From positions 230,227 to 294,226 of the forward strand of contig CALVTM010000001.1 of the NCBI GenBank assembly GCA_944362615.1: a stretch of 64,000 nt of DNA, in the 5' to 3' direction. A program made the position numbers and the translations under genes. Origin of the DNA: an uncultured Clostridia bacterium. Lineage in GTDB: Bacteria; Bacillota; Clostridia; Christensenellales; Pumilibacteraceae. Each line of letters starts with the position of its first letter. Positions within the stretch are counted from its first letter, which is position 1. Shown one piece after another: positions 15,556 to 23,494 of this stretch. The notes below the pieces were generated by a model. That model had not been told where the DNA came from and did not search any database. It saw only the letters and a program-made list of their open reading frames with translations.

Positions 15556-17273
15556 TCTCTCACTCCCTCCTTGATCGCGCCGAAAGGACATACCTCAGCG
15601 CATACTCCGCATCCGGTACACTGATTGGGGTCTATCGTCACGCCGCTGCCCGAACGAGAAATGGCAGGGCATCCGAGCTTCATGCACTTTCCGCAGTTGC
15701 GGCATTCATCCACCTTCATTACCGGCTTGGGCCCCTTATTAAGAAGCACGCACGGACGCTGCGCTATGATCACGCTGACATTGGGAGATTCTATGCCCTT
15801 CTTTACTGCTGATTCCACTGCCTTGAGATCGTAAGCATCCACGATCTCGATCTCCTTTACTCCGCATGCACGGCATATCTCGTCGAGAAGTACGGCAGGG
15901 GCTTTCTCACCCTTGAGGTTCTTCCCCGTCGCAGGGTGGTTCTGATGACCGGTCATGCCCGTCGTCGAATTATCCAGTATCACAAGCGTTATGCCGCTCT
16001 CGTTATATACTGCGTTGATAAGACCGGTGATACCACTGTGTATGAATGTGGAATCGCCGATGACTGCTATGTTATGGCTCACTCCCTTGGTCGCTTTTTT
16101 GAATCCGTGCGCCATGCCTATCGACGCGCCCATGCAAAGTACGGTATCGACAGCACTGAGAGGCGCAACAGCACCAAGCGTATAACATCCTATGTCGCCG
16201 TTGACCGTAAGCTTCAGCTTGCCAAGCACATAGAATACTCCGCGGTGAGGACAGCCCGCACACATAACGGGAGGCCTGCCCGGAACTTTTGCCGCTACAG
16301 GTACAGGTACGGAACGATTGAATTTCTCCAGTATCTTAAGCACACTGAGCTCACCCTGCAGTGAGAATATCTCTTTACCCTTGCACTTGATACCCGCTTT
16401 CTTCAACTGGTTCTCAATATAAGGCTCAAGCTCTTCAATGACATACAACTGCTGTACGGTAGTTGCAAACTTCTCTATCGCTTTGATAGGCAGAGGATAT
16501 ACCGTGCCTACCTTGAAAATACTCGCATCAGGAAGAGCTTCCTTGACATACTGATATACAACGCCCGAACATACAACGCCTATTTTGTTTCCGCGTCTGC
16601 TGCGCTCTACCTTATTGATGTCCAGCGTGTTTACCATGTTTGCAAGCTCTATGTCGCGCTCTTCGACGACCTGGTGACGAAGTATCGCGCTTGCGGGCAT
16701 CATCGTATATTTGGTTATGGACTTCTCGTAAGGACGAAGCTTTACGTCCTCACGGTCGCATAATTCCACAAGACTGCGCGAATGTGCAACGCGCGTAGTA
16801 AGACGTATGAATACCGGAGTGTCATATTTTTCGCTGAGCTCGAATGCAAGCTTTGTGAAATCCTTGGCTTCTTGCGCGTCGGAAGGCTCAAGCATCATAA
16901 CATGAGCACTGCGCGCATAAAATCTCGAGTCCTGCTCGTTCTGGGACGAGTGCATACCAGGGTCATCTGCAACGACAATGACAAGTCCGCCGTTTACACC
17001 GGTGTACGCAGACGTGAACAGAGGATCCGCCGCAACGTTGACGCCGACATGCTTCATGCACGCCATGGCACGTGCGCCGGCTACCGATGCGCCTACGGCA
17101 ACTTCAAGTGCCACCTTTTCGTTAGGCGCCCACTCGGCATATACTCCGTCGTATTTTACAAAACTTTCGGCGATCTCCGTACTGGGCGTTCCCGGGTATG
17201 CGGAAAGCACTCTCACTCCCGCTTCGTACGCACCGCGTGCGACCGCATGATTTGTCAGCATCAATTCTTTCAT
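15552..17273 (-). CDS. iorA: Indolepyruvate:ferredoxin oxidoreductase, alpha subunit
   Basis: 573 residues from ATG 17273, with GGAG 8 nt upstream. A longer frame would begin with TTG. Domains run from a pyrimidine-binding region at the N-terminus (LSAYPGTPSTEI) to a thiamine diphosphate-binding half with 'GDIGCYTLG' and 'IGDSTFIHSGITGLINAVYN'. The C-terminus holds two 4Fe-4S clusters, CRNCGKCMKLGCP and CTGCGVCAEVCP. It catalyses oxidative decarboxylation of indolepyruvate, phenylpyruvate or hydroxyphenylpyruvate from aromatic amino acid transamination. Confidence 0.95.
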   Translation of the reverse strand: MKELMLTNHAVARGAYEAGVRVLSAYPGTPSTEIAESFVKYDGVYAEWAPNEKVALEVAVGASVAGARAMACMKHVGVNVAADPLFTSAYTGVNGGLVIVVADDPGMHSSQNEQDSRFYARSAHVMMLEPSDAQEAKDFTKLAFELSEKYDTPVFIRLTTRVAHSRSLVELCDREDVKLRPYEKSITKYTMMPASAILRHQVVEERDIELANMVNTLDINKVERSRRGNKIGVVCSGVVYQYVKEALPDASIFKVGTVYPLPIKAIEKFATTVQQLYVIEELEPYIENQLKKAGIKCKGKEIFSLQGELSVLKILEKFNRSVPVPVAAKVPGRPPVMCAGCPHRGVFYVLGKLKLTVNGDIGCYTLGAVAPLSAVDTVLCMGASIGMAHGFKKATKGVSHNIAVIGDSTFIHSGITGLINAVYNESGITLVILDNSTTGMTGHQNHPATGKNLKGEKAPAVLLDEICRACGVKEIEIVDAYDLKAVESAVKKGIESPNVSVIIAQRPCVLLNKGPKPVMKVDECRNCGKCMKLGCPAISRSGSGVTIDPNQCTGCGVCAEVCPFGAIKEGVRE

Positions 17274-17287
17274 ATTATAAGCTCCGA

Positions 17288-18589
17288 TCAATATTTTCTC
17301 AGGTCTATTACTCGCTTGGCTTTACCCTCACTGCGGGCAAGGCTCATATGCTCGGTTATCGTAAGTTTAGCGTCTATCTGAAGAACTGTGCGCAACGCGT
17401 GGCGTATGTTCTTTGACAGCTTTTCTATGGCGCCGTAATCACCTACTATCGAATCATCGATAAGCTCGACTTTGACTTCCAGCTTGTCCTGATAATCCTC
17501 TCTCGTGACTACTATCTCGTAAGTACTGCCTATCTCCTTGAACGTAAGAAGTACACCCTCTATCTGTGACGGGAATACGTTTACGCCTTTTATGATAAGC
17601 ATATCGTCCGTTCTGCCTTTGAGTTTAGCCATGCGAGCAGTCGTTCTGCCGCACTTGCATGGCGTATAGTCTATCTTGGTTATATCCTTGGTACGGTAAC
17701 GTATCATCGGCATTGACTTCTTCGTCAGCGACGTAAGAACGAGTTCGCCGTAATCGCTGCCGTCCGTAGGCTCAAGCGTCACGGGGTCTACTATCTCCGG
17801 ATAGAAGTAATCCTCGTTGATATGCATTCCGCATTTATATTCGCATTCGCCGGATACGCCCGGTCCGATAAGTTCGCTGAGCCCGTAGTTGTCTGTCGGG
17901 AACAGATGCAGCTTCTCCGCAAGCTCACGGTGCATCTCTTCCGAACTTGCTTCGCTTCCGAACATTCCTACGCGGAGTTTCAGATCTTCCGGCTTCACAC
18001 CTGTCTTTTCCATAACTTCGGCAAGATGCAGCGCGTACGACGGCGTTGCGACTATCGCAGTCGCACCGAGATCCTTCATCAGCATGATCTGCCGCTCGCT
18101 GTTGCCCGTGCTCGCGGGTATAACCGCCGCGCCTATACGCTCCCACCCCTGGTGCAGTCCGAGCGCACCGGTGAACAGTCCGTAGCCGAAACAAATCTGG
18201 ACTATATCATCCGATCTGCCGCCCGCAGCGACAACAAGCCGTGCAACGCAGTTGGTCCAGTCTTCCATGTCCTCTTTGGTGTATGCAACCACAGTGGGCT
18301 TTCCACTCGTGCCGCTCGACGCATGTATACGCGCAAGCTCGCTTACAGGCACCGCAAGCAATCCGTAAGGATAATTCTCACGCAGATCCGCTTTCGTCAC
18401 AAACGGCAGTTTGTTTATATCTTCAAGCGTCTGAATATCAGAAGGCTTTACGCCGGCTTCGTCGTATTTCTTCTTGTAAAACGGTACGTTATCATAAGCG
18501 TACTTTACCATTTCTTTAAGCCGTTCGAGCTGCAAAGCACGCATCGAACTGCGATCCATAGTTTCGATCTTCTCGTCGTAGATCTTCAT
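17288..18589 (-). CDS. paaK: Phenylacetate-CoA ligase (AMP-forming), copy 2
   Basis: 433 residues from ATG 18589, 7 nt after GGGAG; an adjacent upstream GTG is less likely. It has the same layout as the copy at 13660: 'IHASSGTSGKPTVVAY', 'YGLSELIGPG', 'RYRTKDI', 'KGRTDDMLIIKGVNVFPSQIE' and a final 'RSEGKAKRVIDLRKY'. The two copies differ widely in sequence, so they are not a recent duplication and may prefer different acids. It lies 14 nt upstream of iorA. Confidence 0.93.
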   Translation of the reverse strand: MKIYDEKIETMDRSSMRALQLERLKEMVKYAYDNVPFYKKKYDEAGVKPSDIQTLEDINKLPFVTKADLRENYPYGLLAVPVSELARIHASSGTSGKPTVVAYTKEDMEDWTNCVARLVVAAGGRSDDIVQICFGYGLFTGALGLHQGWERIGAAVIPASTGNSERQIMLMKDLGATAIVATPSYALHLAEVMEKTGVKPEDLKLRVGMFGSEASSEEMHRELAEKLHLFPTDNYGLSELIGPGVSGECEYKCGMHINEDYFYPEIVDPVTLEPTDGSDYGELVLTSLTKKSMPMIRYRTKDITKIDYTPCKCGRTTARMAKLKGRTDDMLIIKGVNVFPSQIEGVLLTFKEIGSTYEIVVTREDYQDKLEVKVELIDDSIVGDYGAIEKLSKNIRHALRTVLQIDAKLTITEHMSLARSEGKAKRVIDLRKY

Positions 18590-18608
18590 CACCGATCTCC
18601 CGTTTACC

Positions 18609-19013
18609 TTATTTCTTACTGTTTATAAATCCGTTGAAACTGCCCGTGCAAACTATATTGCCGGCATCGTCTCTTACCGTCACTTCAACTACGCAGTTGT
18701 GCCCGCTGCGCACTATTTCTTTTGCTGTCGCCGTTATGCGACTGGTGTATGCTGCGCGTATGTATGTTATCGTTGCCGTCTGCGTCACGGTCACAGGGTG
18801 AAGCATGTTCGTCAGTACCGCAAACGCAAAATCAGCCGCCGTGTAAAGCATTCCGCCCTGCACTGCTCCGCCCGCGTTAAGATGCTCTCCGCCTATTTCC
18901 GCGCCGACTACGGCATAATCGTCACCTGTTTCAAGTATGTCTATACCCGCAAGCCCGACAAACTTGTCAGCCTCAAAAAATTTCTTCAGTTCAAGCAGTT
19001 TTTCATCGCTCAT
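18609..19013 (-). CDS. Hotdog-fold thioesterase, PaaI type
   Basis: 134 residues from ATG 19013. The hotdog core is 'HLNAGGAVQGGMLYTAADFAFAVL', with the Asn/Gly-Gly pattern of PaaI-family acyl-CoA thioesterases, followed by 'TATITYIRAAYTSRITATAKEIVRSG'. It probably hydrolyses aryl-acetyl-CoA to release free acid and recover CoA. It is the first gene of the operon paaI-paaK-iorA-iorB-paaK-ACT. The start has no Shine-Dalgarno; the -10 box ends 7 nt before it, so translation is probably leaderless. A longer frame upstream runs through this promoter and is rejected. Confidence 0.88.
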   Translation of the reverse strand: MSDEKLLELKKFFEADKFVGLAGIDILETGDDYAVVGAEIGGEHLNAGGAVQGGMLYTAADFAFAVLTNMLHPVTVTQTATITYIRAAYTSRITATAKEIVRSGHNCVVEVTVRDDAGNIVCTGSFNGFINSKK

Positions 19014-19020
19014 ACGGAAT

Positions 19021-19049
19021 ATTATATCATACTGCTTCGCTACCGTCAA
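19021..19049 (-). promoter_or_regulatory. Promoter of the aryl-pyruvate operon, leaderless type
   Basis: TTGACG (19044-19049), 17 bp, TATAAT (19021-19026). The -10 box ends 7 nt before the thioesterase ATG, placing the predicted +1 at the start codon. Confidence 0.8.
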
Positions 19050-19078
19050 GGCTTTTTGCAAAATACCTCGGCGCCGTA

Positions 19079-19339
19079 TTAGCCCGCATTCCCCGCATTG
19101 TCGTCAGAATCATTGTCGCCGGCGTCGCTTCCCGTATTATCGGCAGCATTTGCACTCACGTCCGCTTTCATTGCACTTTTACCGTCTTCCGTTCCGGCAT
19201 CCCCCGTTTTACCGCCCTTGCTCTCACGCCTCGCGGAGATCATCGATACGACTATCGCTATCGCCACAAGCACCGCGGCTATGATGCAACAGATTATTAT
19301 CGTTGTCGTTGCAGGTTGTATTTCATTTATCAGAGTCAT
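19079..19339 (-). CDS. Small single-span membrane protein with an acidic tail
   Basis: 86 residues: a short N-terminus, one strong membrane helix at about residues 12-34 (TIIICCIIAAVLVAIAIVVSMI), then a polar tail rich in Gly, Asp, Asn and Ala. No family is recognised. AAGGAG lies 15 nt before the ATG, further than usual. A promoter is present at 19369-19397. It may be a real small gene of the kind often found in clostridia. Confidence 0.5.
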   Translation of the reverse strand: MTLINEIQPATTTIIICCIIAAVLVAIAIVVSMISARRESKGGKTGDAGTEDGKSAMKADVSANAADNTGSDAGDNDSDDNAGNAG

Positions 19340-19368
19340 GGTCTTTTATTCACTCTCCTTATAACCTG

Positions 19369-19397
19369 ATTATAAACCAGTTTACGCTCGTTTTCAA
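19369..19397 (-). promoter_or_regulatory. Promoter of the small membrane protein gene
   Basis: TTGAAA (19392-19397), 17 bp, TATAAT (19369-19374) on the minus strand. Confidence 0.65.
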
Positions 19398-19411
19398 GCA
19401 TATTAAACGCA

Positions 19412-20827
19412 TTATTGATGAGCCGAACCGTTTTTTTCATTGCAGGACAGCAGCTTCTCTCTCGCAGATAATATCTTCGGCAGACGTATGAAAAACGTCA
19501 GTGCTGTTACTATACCTGCCGTTATATCCGCTATACCTTCGCTGAGGAATACCCCGAATGCACCGAGAAACTGCGGCAGTATAAAGCAAAGCGGTATCAG
19601 AAGTATTATTTTTCTTAAGCACGCAAGAAAAATAGACGTCTTTGCCTGCCCGAGAGCTATGAACGCGTTTTGCAACGTCATCTGTGCAAAGAACATGACC
19701 GTCCCCATCATAAAAAACGGAGTGTACCTGCACACTATTTCCGTAACCGGCTGTGTCGCGCTGAATATGAAGGCGTAAACCTGCGGCACAAGCAATGACA
19801 CCAGCCATACGCTTGTGCTTCCTATCGCCGCTATCACGGCTATCATGCGTATCGCGCGCTTCACTCTTTCCATATTACCCGCGCCGTAGTTATAGCTGAT
19901 CAGCGGCTGTACACCGGTACCGAGACCGTTCAGCGGCATCGTGATCATTTGCAGCGCACTCATCATCACAGTCAGCGCCGCCGTATAGCTACTGTCGCCA
20001 CCTGTGCTCATCTTCAGATTTATATTGAACACTATCTGTACGGCGCTCTCTGTCGCGGTCATTATGAACGGCGACATACCGAGCGCAAGCACGGATAAAA
20101 TTATGCCCATACGCGGCCGCATATCCTCAAGGGCGAATCGGAAGAGCGAACGCCTGCGCATAAAAAACGTCAGCGCCCACACCGCACTCGCCGCCTGTGA
20201 TATAACCGTCGCAACCGCCGCACCCCTTACACCCATACCGAAAGCGTATATGAATAACGGATCCAGCGCTATGTTCAATGCCGCACCGAGCAGTACTGTG
20301 AACATAGACATGACGCTTCTGCCCTGAGCGGTTATGTATGGGTTCAAGCCTACCGTGAGTATAACGAATATGCTTCCCAACGCATATATGAACAGATAGT
20401 CTGAAGCATACTGCTTACAGTCGTCCGGTGCGCCGAACAACGTCAGCAGTGCGTCGCCCGTCATAAGCACGACTACCGTAAGCAAAACTCCGAATATCAC
20501 AAGCATTATGAACGCATTGTTGAATACTCTGTTCGCCTCTTTCGCATTGCCTTCGCCCATGCGCATGTTTGCAACCGGCGCGCCTCCCAGTCCGATAAGA
20601 TAGCCGAATGCCGTAACGATCAGCGTTATCGGAAATACCACGCCAAGCGCGGCAAGCGCCTGCGTGCCTATACCGGGCAATGCTCCAACGTACATACGGT
20701 CAACCAGATTGTAAAGCAGGTTTATAAGCTGCGCCGCTATTGCGGGAAGTGCAAGCTTGATCACAAGACCACGCACGGGATCATTACCGAGATCGGGCAA
20801 TCGCCGCTGTTGTTTATGTCTTTCCAT
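19412..20827 (-). CDS. MATE family multidrug/cation efflux protein
   Basis: 471 residues with 12 hydrophobic segments in two similar halves, as in MATE antiporters (family length about 450). The N-terminus 'DPVRGLVIKLALPAIAAQLINLLYNLVDRMYVG' is the family hallmark. It would export drugs or metabolites in exchange for Na+ or H+. No Shine-Dalgarno and no clear promoter geometry lie before the ATG, so the start is less certain than the gene. Confidence 0.92.
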   Translation of the reverse strand: MERHKQQRRLPDLGNDPVRGLVIKLALPAIAAQLINLLYNLVDRMYVGALPGIGTQALAALGVVFPITLIVTAFGYLIGLGGAPVANMRMGEGNAKEANRVFNNAFIMLVIFGVLLTVVVLMTGDALLTLFGAPDDCKQYASDYLFIYALGSIFVILTVGLNPYITAQGRSVMSMFTVLLGAALNIALDPLFIYAFGMGVRGAAVATVISQAASAVWALTFFMRRRSLFRFALEDMRPRMGIILSVLALGMSPFIMTATESAVQIVFNINLKMSTGGDSSYTAALTVMMSALQMITMPLNGLGTGVQPLISYNYGAGNMERVKRAIRMIAVIAAIGSTSVWLVSLLVPQVYAFIFSATQPVTEIVCRYTPFFMMGTVMFFAQMTLQNAFIALGQAKTSIFLACLRKIILLIPLCFILPQFLGAFGVFLSEGIADITAGIVTALTFFIRLPKILSAREKLLSCNEKNGSAHQ

Positions 20828-20842
20828 TATATCGTATATGTC

Positions 20843-20880
20843 AAAGGGAGATATTCAGACGTAATGTCCGATCTCCCTTT
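20843..20880 (-). terminator. Hairpin downstream of the ABC importer operon
   Basis: AAAGGGAGAT (20843-20852) pairs perfectly with ATCTCCCTTT (20871-20880). It follows the ATPase gene stop by 30 nt and precedes the MATE gene by 16 nt. Confidence 0.6.
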
Positions 20881-20909
20881 CTCTCCGTATTTTCCGACTT
20901 TGCGGTATT

Positions 20910-21800
20910 TTATTCCGCCGTTTCGCACGACGGCTGTTCTCCGTACAATCCCTCTTTATTCTCTTTCGAGCGAAGGAAATTTTTCATTTTTTCGCTCTTG
21001 GGGAAATCGAAAACTTCCTCAGGAGTTCCCTCTTCCTCTATCACTCCGTCTGCAATAAAGATCACTTTATCGGCTACTTTACGTGCAAATTCCATTTCAT
21101 GTGTCACGACTATCATCGTACGGTCGCCGCTTTTAAGACCGCGGATAACTTTAAGCACTTCCCCCGTAAGCTCCGGATCGAGCGCGCTCGTCGGTTCGTC
21201 AAAACACAATACATCCGGAGTAAGAGCAAGAGCTCTCGCTATCGCAACACGCTGGCACTGTCCGCCCGAAAGCTCACACGGATACGCGTTGATCTTATCG
21301 GACAGTCCGACGCGCTCGATCAGTGCCACGGCTTCCGAATTGGTAGCTTTTTCCAGTTCCGCCTCAAATGTCCTGATCGCTTCCGCGACCACGGACTTAG
21401 GCATACCGGAGGAGATCAGCTCTTTACGCTTGTTCTTTACCGCCTGTTTATCCAGCAGACGGCGAGCAAGAAGCACGTTCCCGAGCACGTTATACTGCGG
21501 AAACAAATTGAACTGCTGGAAAACAAGTCCGAAATGCAGCCGCTTCATGCGAAGATCGTTATCGCTGTAATTATCGTTTTTTATCTCAGACGCATCGAAC
21601 AGTAATTCATCATTCAGATAAAGTCTGCCCGAATCGGGTATTTCCAGAAAGTTGATGCAGCGCAGCAGAGTCGTCTTCCCTCCGCCGGACGAGCCTATTA
21701 TAGCAAGTACCTGCCCTTTTTCCAGCTCGAATGATACGCCCTTGAGCACTTCCGTGTTTCCGAACGATTTTCTGTAATTTTCCACTTTCAAAAAGGACAT
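20910..21800 (-). CDS. Polar amino-acid ABC transporter, ATP-binding protein
   Basis: 296 residues. Walker A GSSGGGKTT near residue 36, a Q-loop 'LVFQQFNLFPQ', signature LSGGQCQR, Walker B 'VLCFDEPTSALDPE' and an H-loop 'VTHEM' are all intact. The family (GlnQ/HisP) is usually about 240 residues. The extra length is an insertion of roughly 40 residues between the Q-loop region and the signature (KQAVKNKRKELISSGMPKSV and following). It is the last gene of the operon after the permease. Confidence 0.93.
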   Translation of the reverse strand: MSFLKVENYRKSFGNTEVLKGVSFELEKGQVLAIIGSSGGGKTTLLRCINFLEIPDSGRLYLNDELLFDASEIKNDNYSDNDLRMKRLHFGLVFQQFNLFPQYNVLGNVLLARRLLDKQAVKNKRKELISSGMPKSVVAEAIRTFEAELEKATNSEAVALIERVGLSDKINAYPCELSGGQCQRVAIARALALTPDVLCFDEPTSALDPELTGEVLKVIRGLKSGDRTMIVVTHEMEFARKVADKVIFIADGVIEEEGTPEEVFDFPKSEKMKNFLRSKENKEGLYGEQPSCETAE

Positions 21801-21803
21801 AAG

Positions 21804-22457
21804 TTACACCTTAAAATAGCTCAGCTTTTTTTCAGCCAGCCTGAACAATATCGTAAGTACGCCGACAAACACAAGATAAAATACGGCGCTGTAGAACAAA
21901 GGCCATATCAACCCTTCCTTCATAAAATCTTCTGATTTACCGATTATTTCTTTCACAAGTATAACGCGGGCAAGCGATGTATCCTTAACCAACGTCATTA
22001 TCTCATTTGACATGGGAGGTATTATCCGCTTTATCACCTGCACAAGCACAACACGGAAAAATATCTGCGCTTTCGTCATACCGAGCACCTGTCCGGCTTC
22101 ATACTGACCCTTAGGTATGCTCTCAATACCGCCTCTGTAAATTTCCGAAAAATAACACGAATAGTTTATGCTGAATGAAACGAACACGGCAATAAACTGC
22201 CAAATGTCACGTCCGAACGGAGTAACACCAAACACAAATCCGGGCACATAATATACAACCATGACCTGGAGCATCAGAGGTGTTCCCCTGATGATCCAGA
22301 TCACGGTTTTAAGTACAGCCCTGAGCCACTTGAAACGCGACATGGTACCGAACGCTATCAGCAGTCCGAGCACTAAAGACGCGGCAAGCGTCACTATGAA
22401 GATATAACATGTCATGCCGAAACCTTCGAGCAGCGACAAAGTTACTTTCCAAAACAT
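21804..22457 (-). CDS. Polar amino-acid ABC transporter, permease
   Basis: 217 residues with about five membrane helices. The EAA loop of the HisM/GlnP type is visible near residues 125-150 ('ESIPKGQYEAGQVLGMTKAQIFFRVVLVQ'), which contacts the ATPase. A 'RGTPLMLQVMVVYY' segment is typical of polar amino-acid permeases. It lies 13 nt after the binding-protein gene and 3 nt before the ATPase gene. Confidence 0.94.
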   Translation of the reverse strand: MFWKVTLSLLEGFGMTCYIFIVTLAASLVLGLLIAFGTMSRFKWLRAVLKTVIWIIRGTPLMLQVMVVYYVPGFVFGVTPFGRDIWQFIAVFVSFSINYSCYFSEIYRGGIESIPKGQYEAGQVLGMTKAQIFFRVVLVQVIKRIIPPMSNEIMTLVKDTSLARVILVKEIIGKSEDFMKEGLIWPLFYSAVFYLVFVGVLTILFRLAEKKLSYFKV

Positions 22458-22470
22458 AAATTATGCCCCG

Positions 22471-23244
22471 TCAGCCACAGTATTTATTGTAAAGTTCGTC
22501 AAGCGTTCCGTCCTCTTTGAACTCCGCAAGCACTTCGTTTATCTTTTTGCAAAGCTCGGTATCCTCTTTTCTCATACCGATACCGTATTGCTCTTCAGGG
22601 AAGCCAACGTTCTTGTATGTAAGATTCGAAAAGTCCGTTCCCTCTCCCGTCATGGACTGAGCCATCGTTATATCGATAACCGCTACTTCACTCGTTCCTG
22701 CGTCAACTTCCAGAAGCGCGCTTGCCTGGGAGGTAGCGTTTACAAGCTCCACACTTGACGGAAGCTCCAGTTCGGATACCACTATCTCAGCCGCGCTGCC
22801 GCCTTCATATACGATGGAAGATGCATTTACAAGATCTTCTTTTGTCGTATATTTAGATGCATTATCGCTTCTTGTAACTATTACCTGCTGATTGATCATG
22901 TAAGGATCGCTGATAAGTATGGACTCCTTAAGCTCATCAGTTATCGTCATTCCGTTCCAGATAAGATCTATGTTATTGGACTCAAGCTCCATCACCTTAT
23001 AGTCCCACTGAATCTCTACAAACTTAACTTCATATCCGAGCTTTTCGCATACCAGTTCCGCAAGTTCGGTATCATGACCGACAAACTCGCCGTTATCATC
23101 GTAATAATTCATCGGCGCATATATAGTGTAACCGACTACAAGCGTATTCTCATCCTTTCCGCAACCGGTAAAACCGAATGACAGAGATGCAACTACGCTT
23201 ATGCAAAGTATCGCGCTGAGCACGAAAGAAAGCACTTTCTTCAT
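22471..23244 (-). CDS. Polar amino-acid ABC transporter, substrate-binding lipoprotein
   Basis: 257 residues. A signal peptide ends in lipobox GFTGC (Cys about residue 28). The SBP_bac_3 fold follows: 'LVVGYTIYAPMNYYDDNGEFVGHDTELAELVCEKLG', then 'WNGMTIT' and 'GGSAAEIVV'. The ligand is probably a polar or aromatic amino acid, not specifiable from the sequence. AGGAG lies 8 nt before the ATG. It is the first gene of the importer operon. Confidence 0.94.
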   Translation of the reverse strand: MKKVLSFVLSAILCISVVASLSFGFTGCGKDENTLVVGYTIYAPMNYYDDNGEFVGHDTELAELVCEKLGYEVKFVEIQWDYKVMELESNNIDLIWNGMTITDELKESILISDPYMINQQVIVTRSDNASKYTTKEDLVNASSIVYEGGSAAEIVVSELELPSSVELVNATSQASALLEVDAGTSEVAVIDITMAQSMTGEGTDFSNLTYKNVGFPEEQYGIGMRKEDTELCKKINEVLAEFKEDGTLDELYNKYCG

Positions 23245-23305
23245 TGTTCATTCTCCTGTTGGTTGATTTATGAGTTTATTATACTTTATTTTGATAAATA
23301 AATAA

Positions 23306-23425
23306 AGCGTTTTAACGCTCTTTTCATAATAAAAAAACAAAACCACACGTTTTTGTCGCACAAAAACGCTTATTATCCCAAATATGATGACCCGGCGTCA
23401 TACTGTCGTATGACTGCCGGGTCAT
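23306..23425 (-). terminator. Cluster of three hairpins after the GH3 gene
   Basis: In minus-strand order: a 17-bp almost perfect hairpin at 23387-23425 (ATGACCCGGC and GTCATAC arms), a 9-bp hairpin with CGTTTTTGT/ACAAAAACG at 23349-23369, and AGCGTT/AACGCT at 23306-23319 followed by TTATTTATTT. Together they should separate the GH3 gene from the ABC operon. Confidence 0.75.
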
Positions 23426-23494
23426 TGAGAATCAAGATGTATGTTTCCGCATCAGTTTACGGCAATCTGCCGCCGCGAACTTTTTTCGGAAATT

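Noticed and set aside
20827..20870. A TATAAT just before the MATE start suggested another leaderless gene.
   Set aside because: It overlaps the start codon itself and no -35 is at the right distance.
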